The notes beneath the pieces were generated by a model, which was given only the letters and a program-made list of their open reading frames with translations, did not search any database and had not been told where the DNA came from. The position numbers and the translations under genes were made by a program. Below are positions 58,179 through 64,000 of a stretch of 64,000 nucleotides of DNA, in pieces. The DNA lies in NCBI GenBank assembly GCA_903851035.1, contig CAINND010000097.1, positions 37,380-101,379 on the forward strand, in the 5' to 3' direction. The number at the start of each line of letters is the position of its first letter. The first letter of the stretch is position 1. This DNA is from an uncultured Acidobacteriota bacterium (GTDB lineage Bacteria > Acidobacteriota > Terriglobia > Terriglobales > Acidobacteriaceae).

Positions 58179-60623
58179 TTACTGCAGCACTCGTCGGAGA
58201 TAGTCCAGCGCTTCCGGCGGTCCTATGAACATTCCCTCTGGAAATATATAGAAGTCCTTAATTTCCCAGCGAACGGTGCTCAGGATATCGGAGTTCAGAC
58301 CCATCCCGGCCATATATTGCAAACGCAGGTCCATGTCGCCATTGATGTGCGCGCCTGCAGTCCATTTCTGCAACTCTGCGTTGCGGCCTATATATGTAGA
58401 CATCAAGTCCACCGGCGACAAGAACTGGACTTCTCCCAGCGATTGCGCCACTGTGCCATTCCAGCGCCGCGCCATCTGGTCTAAATCGATCGTTGCGGGA
58501 CCGTTCTGGCCAAGCAGGACGATGTCATAGGCCTTGTTGCCCACGTTATTGGCCCAGATTGTGCCGTTTGGAAACACCGCGAAAAATGTCGCCAATTCGG
58601 TTTTGATCGTATCGGAATCACTCTCGTAGAGCGGGACCCACTGCGTGACTACGCCGCCAGGGTTCAGGTGATCCTTCACGATTTGGAAATACTCCCGCGA
58701 ATAGAGAGTGGCAGTGCCCTTGACCCAGGGGTGAATCGGATCCGAGGTGATGATGTCGTACTTATCCGGGGATGTCAGGACAAAGTGCCGTGCATCGTCG
58801 TAGTGTATGGTCGTGCGCGGGTCGTTCAACACATTGTGATTCTCCCGGTTGAAATAGAACGATGTCGCGGGCGGAATCATTTTTTCAATTTCGCAAATGT
58901 CGATTTTTTGAATTTCCGGATGCGAGACAAAAGTGCCTGCGGTTACGCCGGCCCCAAATCCCACTATGAGCACTGAGTGCGGGTTCGGGTGAATGAGCGC
59001 GGGCAGGTGGCCCAGCATGCGTTGCAGCCTCATATCCATCAACTCAGAGGAGGCTTCCACCTTGCCGCTGACGTGAAAAGAGATGCGACCTGAATCGCGC
59101 TGCGAAATAACGATCGAGGAGTTCATGCCTTCGGCTTGGTATAGCGGATGCCCGCGATCCTCGGCTATGAGCATCTTCCGCCCGTAGGCATATGCAAGCC
59201 AGGGCATTGGGTCAACTCTCCACGCCAACACTATGGTAAAGACCGAGGACGCTGCCAGAGCCAACACAGCGCCTTTCTTCCAATTCCTCGCCAGCGGGAA
59301 CAGGATCAGCAATGCGCTTGTGACAGCCAACAGAATAAGAAGCCGCTCGGAATTGCGCGACCCCATCCACGGAATAAAGATGAGGCTGAAACCGACTGCT
59401 CCGATAATCGCGCCAACGGTATTGGCGGCATAGGTTTCGCCAACCAATTTGCCAGGATCTTCCTGGCGTCCTGCGGCGGCGGCAGCCAATGCCAATGGAA
59501 AGCTTGCGCCCCACAGAACAGCGGCGGGGAGAATTGCCCAGAGGCAACGCAACAGGTCCACCTGGAAGTTGAACCACGGGCTGGGAGCAAGCGGCGGCAG
59601 GATGGGCCAGTAAGGAATAGAGTCGGCTACAGAGTATGCGGCCCAGGCGATGCCAACCGCCAAAAGCAACTGGCACCAGCCCAGCGCTGCACGCGGATTT
59701 TTTCTGCCTACAACAGAACCCGCGGCGCTGCCAATGCCCAGCCCGATGAGAAAGACGGCCAGAATGAGCGAAAAAGTGTAAACCGTCGCGCCAATCATGA
59801 TCGACAACATGCGCGTCCAGATCACTTCGGCCCCAAGAGCGGTCATGCCGGACAGTGCGATCGCAACGTATACAAACCGCACATCTTCAGTATGGGGCTT
59901 GGATTCCGATGGCTGCATCTCGGGAGATGCTTTGAATTCTGTACGTTTGGCCAGCAACCAACTGGTGAGGGCAACCGCAAAATTGATCAGCACCGCAACG
60001 TAAGTTGCGGTCGGCATATCAAATACACGCAGCAGGTAAAAACCCGCGAGCAGACAACCGGTGACAGCTCCTGCCAAATTACCGCCGTAAAGGAATCCAA
60101 GCCATGAGAGGCCCTCCGGAGTGGCCTCCACCCAGCGCGACATCGCCGGCAGCGAGGCTCCCATCAGCAGCGTAGGGGGAATCAGGCAGACAGCAGCAAA
60201 TACTGCCCGCAAGGCAATTCCCTGCATCCCATGCGACGCGACCGCAGCATAAATCTTGTCCAGGTAGGGGATGGCCCACAATACCAGCATCGCGAACAGA
60301 CCAATTCCACACTCGATTGTCGCGTAAACACGCAGTGGATGCCTGCGCGAAGAGACGTATTTTGAGAGCAGAAGGCTGCCTGCGCACATGCCGCCCATAT
60401 ATGTTCCCAGCAGTACACCAAGCGAAACTGCCGAGGATCCAATGGCCAGTTGCAGCAGTTGGAACCAGACCACCTCATAGATCAGAGCGGCACAACCGCT
60501 ACCGACAAAGAGCAGCAACACAATCGGCAGATAAGGGCGTAGCCCCATGACAGCAGAGGAATTAGCGGTCACATCGAGTGTGGTTCCTTCGCCGGCCGGG
60601 GGACAGGATTCAAACTTTTTCAT
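58179..60623 (-). CDS. Fused membrane (MFS-like)/spermidine synthase-like protein
   Basis: Multiple TM segments then HSVLIVGFGAGVTAGTFVSHPEIQKIDICEIEKMIPPA...RTTIHYDDARHFV...YDIITSDPIHPWVKGTATLYSREYF. Confidence 0.85.
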   Translation of the reverse strand: MKKFESCPPAGEGTTLDVTANSSAVMGLRPYLPIVLLLFVGSGCAALIYEVVWFQLLQLAIGSSAVSLGVLLGTYMGGMCAGSLLLSKYVSSRRHPLRVYATIECGIGLFAMLVLWAIPYLDKIYAAVASHGMQGIALRAVFAAVCLIPPTLLMGASLPAMSRWVEATPEGLSWLGFLYGGNLAGAVTGCLLAGFYLLRVFDMPTATYVAVLINFAVALTSWLLAKRTEFKASPEMQPSESKPHTEDVRFVYVAIALSGMTALGAEVIWTRMLSIMIGATVYTFSLILAVFLIGLGIGSAAGSVVGRKNPRAALGWCQLLLAVGIAWAAYSVADSIPYWPILPPLAPSPWFNFQVDLLRCLWAILPAAVLWGASFPLALAAAAAGRQEDPGKLVGETYAANTVGAIIGAVGFSLIFIPWMGSRNSERLLILLAVTSALLILFPLARNWKKGAVLALAASSVFTIVLAWRVDPMPWLAYAYGRKMLIAEDRGHPLYQAEGMNSSIVISQRDSGRISFHVSGKVEASSELMDMRLQRMLGHLPALIHPNPHSVLIVGFGAGVTAGTFVSHPEIQKIDICEIEKMIPPATSFYFNRENHNVLNDPRTTIHYDDARHFVLTSPDKYDIITSDPIHPWVKGTATLYSREYFQIVKDHLNPGGVVTQWVPLYESDSDTIKTELATFFAVFPNGTIWANNVGNKAYDIVLLGQNGPATIDLDQMARRWNGTVAQSLGEVQFLSPVDLMSTYIGRNAELQKWTAGAHINGDMDLRLQYMAGMGLNSDILSTVRWEIKDFYIFPEGMFIGPPEALDYLRRVLQ

Positions 60624-60796
60624 TGCGGGCACAACCTCCCAAGACACATATCAATGATATCGCACGTGATACTGGCCCGCACGCCAGTCCAATGCTGCAG
60701 CGGGTGCACCCGCTACAGCCGCGGCTGTGCTCGAAAATCAGACATAAAAGCTACGCGCCATGCCAATGAGGAACATCCTGCGGCGTGAGGCAAGTC

Positions 60797-61095
60797 TTAT
60801 AGATGAATCCAGCCACTACGGATGAGTATCAGCATGATGGGGGCGACCAGCGCCCATAGCAGAGGGCCCTGGGGCAGCGGACGCACGCCAACCTGCATGA
60901 GCGTCTGCCGCGAGAGTCCAGTGCCGATGAGGTAGAGTTTGATGGTGAGACCAACGGTGCCCAGGTGTGCCAACGTTTAATAAAGGTGAGCGGGCTACCG
61001 GTTGAGCACGAATTCCGCACCCAGGCTGAGGGCCATCTCCTCTATGGAGGCTTGCATGGCAGGGCCAACGACGGCAATGGCCGAGCCTCCGCAGT
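60797..61095 (-). pseudogene. Decayed YeiH-family (UPF0324) membrane protein remnant
   Basis: Two in-order fragments: CSNCGGSAIAVVGPAMQASIEEMALSLGAEFVLNR* and (after a gap) HLGTVGLTIKLYLIGTGLSRQTLMQVGVRPLPQGPLLWALVAPIMLILIRSGWIHL*. Confidence 0.55.
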
Positions 61096-61288
61096 TCGAG
61101 CAACTTAAACGCCACAGGCCGAATTCATCACAGGCCGAAAACCACAAGAAACCCGGCATAGGCTTCGCATCCAGCACAAATTACTATGCTCTATCGTTAT
61201 CTTTCCTTGACAGCATGAAAATAGGTTGAAAAACTTATCTAAATCTGGGAAATCCCAAAACAGTATCTAAAAGTAGGAGGTACGGCTG

Positions 61289-64000
61289 GTGGTCAAGAGG
61301 ATCAGTCTATTCTGGTTGTTCGTCGCGGCTGTGGCATTGCTGGGTACAACAACTTCTTACGCGCAGTCTTTACTGACACGTCACGTACATCGGGCGATCC
61401 GCGACAATGGCGCCAAAACGCTTGGCCAACTGCCGCACGACCAGATCATGCAACTGCATGTCGTACTGCCGCTGCGCAATCCAGTGGGCTTGGAATCTTT
61501 TTTAAGTGAGCTTTATGACCCATCGAGTCCGAACTACCGTCAGTATCTGACCCCTGCGCAGTTCACCACGATGTTCGGGCCAAGCCAGGAAGATTACGAT
61601 ACGGTGGTCGCATGGGCGAAGGCCAGCGGCTTCACTATCGTAGGCGGCTCGCTTGACGGCATGGACCTGCAGATTAAGGGTTCTGTGGCGACCATCGAGA
61701 AGGCCTTCCATGTGACGATGCGTACCTACCAGCATCCCACCGAGGATCGCGTCTTCCATGCGCCTGACACGGAGCCCACCACCAGCTTGCCCATCGCTCT
61801 GTGGCACGTCTCCGGATTGGATGATTACTCCATCCCCAAGCCCCGCCTGGTGAAGCGTGAAGACTTCGCCAAGGCTCATGGGATTACTCCGGAAGAGGTT
61901 GTCAGCCATGCCACCACGGGCTCCGGCCCTTCGGCTTCCTTCCTGGGTAGTGACATGCGCGCCGCCTATTACGGCGGAACGACGCTGACCGGCTCCGGAC
62001 AAAACCTCGGCCTCTTCGAATACCTGGGCACCGACCTGGCTGACCTGACCACCTACTACAAGAACGTGGGTCAAACTCTTCCCATTACCCCGGTTCTGCT
62101 CAGTGTGGATGGCACCAGCACGAGCTGCCTCTACAGCGGCAAGAACAAATGTGATGATGGCGAGCAGAATCTGGATATGACGCAGGCACTCGGCATGGCT
62201 CCCGGATTGGCGAGCCTGGTCATGTACATCGGCAGCACGGACACGGCGATCATCAGCGCGATGACCACGCACAGCCCGCTGCCTACCACCATCGGTTGCT
62301 CGTGGGGCTGGGACCCGGCCGATGCCAGCACACTGGATCCCTACTTCCAGAAGATGGCGGCGCAGGGACAGAACTTCTTCGCGGCCTCCGGTGACGATTC
62401 CACTTGGGCCACTGGTACAGGAGCCAATCAGCCCTGGCCGGCAGACGATGCCTATGTCGTCTCCGTCGGTGGCACAGACCTGGTCACGGCCAGCGCGGGT
62501 GGTGCCTGGAAGTCGGAAACCGCATGGGTCGATAGCGGCGGCGGCATCTCGACGAACAGCATTGCCATTCCCTCTTGGCAGAAGCTGACGGGTGTGATCA
62601 CCTCCAGCAACAAGGGTTCGACCACGTTGCGCAATGGCCCGGATGTTTCGGCCAACGCAAATTTCACCTTCTACACCTGCGGAGACCAAACCACCTGCCA
62701 GGCAAATGCTTACGGTGGCACCAGCTTTGCCGCTCCCATGTGGGCCGGTTATATTGCGCTGGTCAACCAGGCATTGGTCGCCAATGGACAGGCTACAATC
62801 GGCTTCCTTAACCCGACCATCTACGCTCAGAACGTAGTGCCCGCCACATATGCCGCAAATTTCCACGACATCACGAGCGGTACTTCTGGCAGCTATTCGG
62901 CAGTGACTGGCTTCGACCTTGTGACGGGATGGGGCAGCCCGAATGGCGTCAACCTGATTAACGCCCTGGTGGGAACGGCGAAGACCTCGCAGACCATCAC
63001 CTTCCCGAATCCCGGCCCACTGTACTATCCGAGCTCGCCGAACACCGTGACGCTGGCAGCAACGGCTAGCTCTGGACTGGCCGTGAGCTATTCAGTGACC
63101 TCCGGCCCGGGCACGGTAAGCGGCAGCACGCTGACAGTGACCGGAACCGGCACCATCGTTGTTGCAGCCTCACAGGCAGGCAATGGCACCTATTCGGCGG
63201 CACCGACGGTCTCTGACAGCATCGTGGTCAACGCCGCTTCTGCTGCCACGATGGCCACTCCGACGAACGGCAGCACGCTGACCGCGGCTTCGACGACGTT
63301 CACCTGGAACACGAACGGCTCGAGCGGTCCGTACTACCTGTGGATTGGTTCGACGCTCGGTGGCAATGATCTGGGCAACGCTGGCGTAGCCAGTGGCACC
63401 AGCATGACGCTGACTCTGCCGACGACGGGCAACACGATTTACGTCACGCTGTGGTCGACGGTGAACGGCAACTCGGTCTCCAACAGCTACACCTACACGG
63501 AAGCGACGCTGCTTCCTGCGACGATGAGCACTCCGACGAACGGCAGCACGTTGAGTGGCGCCGCGACGACGTTTACCTGGAACGCCAACGCTTCAGTTGG
63601 TCCGTTCTACATCTGGGTTGGCTCGACGGCCGGTGGCAATGACCTGGGCAACGCCGGCGTTGTCAGCGGCAGCAGCATGACGCTGAACCTGCCGACGAAC
63701 GGCAACACGATTTACGTGACGCTGTGGTCCACGCTGAACGGTGCCGGTGTGTCGAGCAGCTACACCTACACGGAAGCGACGCTGCTTCCGGCGACGATGA
63801 GCACTCCGACCAACGGCAGCACTCTGAGTGGCGCCGCGACGACGTTTACCTGGTCCTCCAACGGTTCGACCGGCCCGTTCTACATCTGGGTTGGCTCGAC
63901 GCCTGGCGGTTTGGACTTGGGCAACGCCGGTGTGGCCAGCGGCAGCAGCATGACGCTGAACCTGCCGACGACGGGTGCCACGGTGTATGTGACGCTGTGG
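61289..64000 (+). CDS. Secreted S53-family peptidase (pro-kumamolisin) with Ig-like and tandem 91-aa repeats; runs off window
   Basis: GTG after AGGAGG; signal peptide VVKRISLFWLFVAAVALLGTTTSYAQ; pro-domain; GGTSFAAPMWAGYIALVNQ; open to window end. Confidence 0.9.
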   Translation, partial: MVKRISLFWLFVAAVALLGTTTSYAQSLLTRHVHRAIRDNGAKTLGQLPHDQIMQLHVVLPLRNPVGLESFLSELYDPSSPNYRQYLTPAQFTTMFGPSQEDYDTVVAWAKASGFTIVGGSLDGMDLQIKGSVATIEKAFHVTMRTYQHPTEDRVFHAPDTEPTTSLPIALWHVSGLDDYSIPKPRLVKREDFAKAHGITPEEVVSHATTGSGPSASFLGSDMRAAYYGGTTLTGSGQNLGLFEYLGTDLADLTTYYKNVGQTLPITPVLLSVDGTSTSCLYSGKNKCDDGEQNLDMTQALGMAPGLASLVMYIGSTDTAIISAMTTHSPLPTTIGCSWGWDPADASTLDPYFQKMAAQGQNFFAASGDDSTWATGTGANQPWPADDAYVVSVGGTDLVTASAGGAWKSETAWVDSGGGISTNSIAIPSWQKLTGVITSSNKGSTTLRNGPDVSANANFTFYTCGDQTTCQANAYGGTSFAAPMWAGYIALVNQALVANGQATIGFLNPTIYAQNVVPATYAANFHDITSGTSGSYSAVTGFDLVTGWGSPNGVNLINALVGTAKTSQTITFPNPGPLYYPSSPNTVTLAATASSGLAVSYSVTSGPGTVSGSTLTVTGTGTIVVAASQAGNGTYSAAPTVSDSIVVNAASAATMATPTNGSTLTAASTTFTWNTNGSSGPYYLWIGSTLGGNDLGNAGVASGTSMTLTLPTTGNTIYVTLWSTVNGNSVSNSYTYTEATLLPATMSTPTNGSTLSGAATTFTWNANASVGPFYIWVGSTAGGNDLGNAGVVSGSSMTLNLPTNGNTIYVTLWSTLNGAGVSSSYTYTEATLLPATMSTPTNGSTLSGAATTFTWSSNGSTGPFYIWVGSTPGGLDLGNAGVASGSSMTLNLPTTGATVYVTLW
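63251..64000 (+). repeat. 273-bp (91-aa) tandem coding repeats
   Basis: atg(g/a)gc/cactccgacgaacggcagcac starts at 63251, 63524 and 63797 (period exactly 273 bp). Confidence 0.92.

Noticed and set aside
61502-62866. 454-aa minus-strand ORF at the right end
   Set aside because: Antisense to the S53 peptidase frame, which has a signal peptide, catalytic motifs and RBS (and is missing from the ORF track because it runs off the window).

Overview
This looks like a chromosomal window from a GC-rich bacterium, probably acidobacterial (inferred from gene content and style; not searched). Most of it is ordinary housekeeping and metabolic genes. The regions that stand out are as follows. (1) About 7996-8206: a likely ribosome-mediated transcription attenuator in front of metY-metX. 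It has a 34-aa leader peptide with a dense Met/Cys run (MAMCMHMMCM), a perfect palindrome over those codons, an antiterminator arm (GCCGTGGG) exactly complementary to the 5' arm of an intrinsic terminator, and a T-tract. (2) About 26155-39865: a compact formate dehydrogenase/selenocysteine locus: fdhD, moaA, Sec-containing fdnG (in-frame TGA plus SECIS), an FeS-NrfD-type fusion subunit, fdhE, tRNA-Sec, selB, a SelD that itself carries Sec at an in-frame TGA, and selA. (3) 52922-58067: a ~5.1 kb element in tRNA-Pro(GGG), bounded by 57-bp perfect direct repeats, carrying a C5 methyltransferase, a NotI-like endonuclease, an excisionase with a decayed second copy, and a tyrosine integrase. (4) 16098-22914: a co-directional run of FHA/GAF/SpoIIE phosphatase, 64-aa peptide, haem-oxygenase-like enzyme, Ser/Thr kinase-TPR and signal-less sedolisin. 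Start codons were adjusted from the ORF track using RBS and signal-peptide logic, so several starts are uncertain. All family calls are by motif recognition without database searches.
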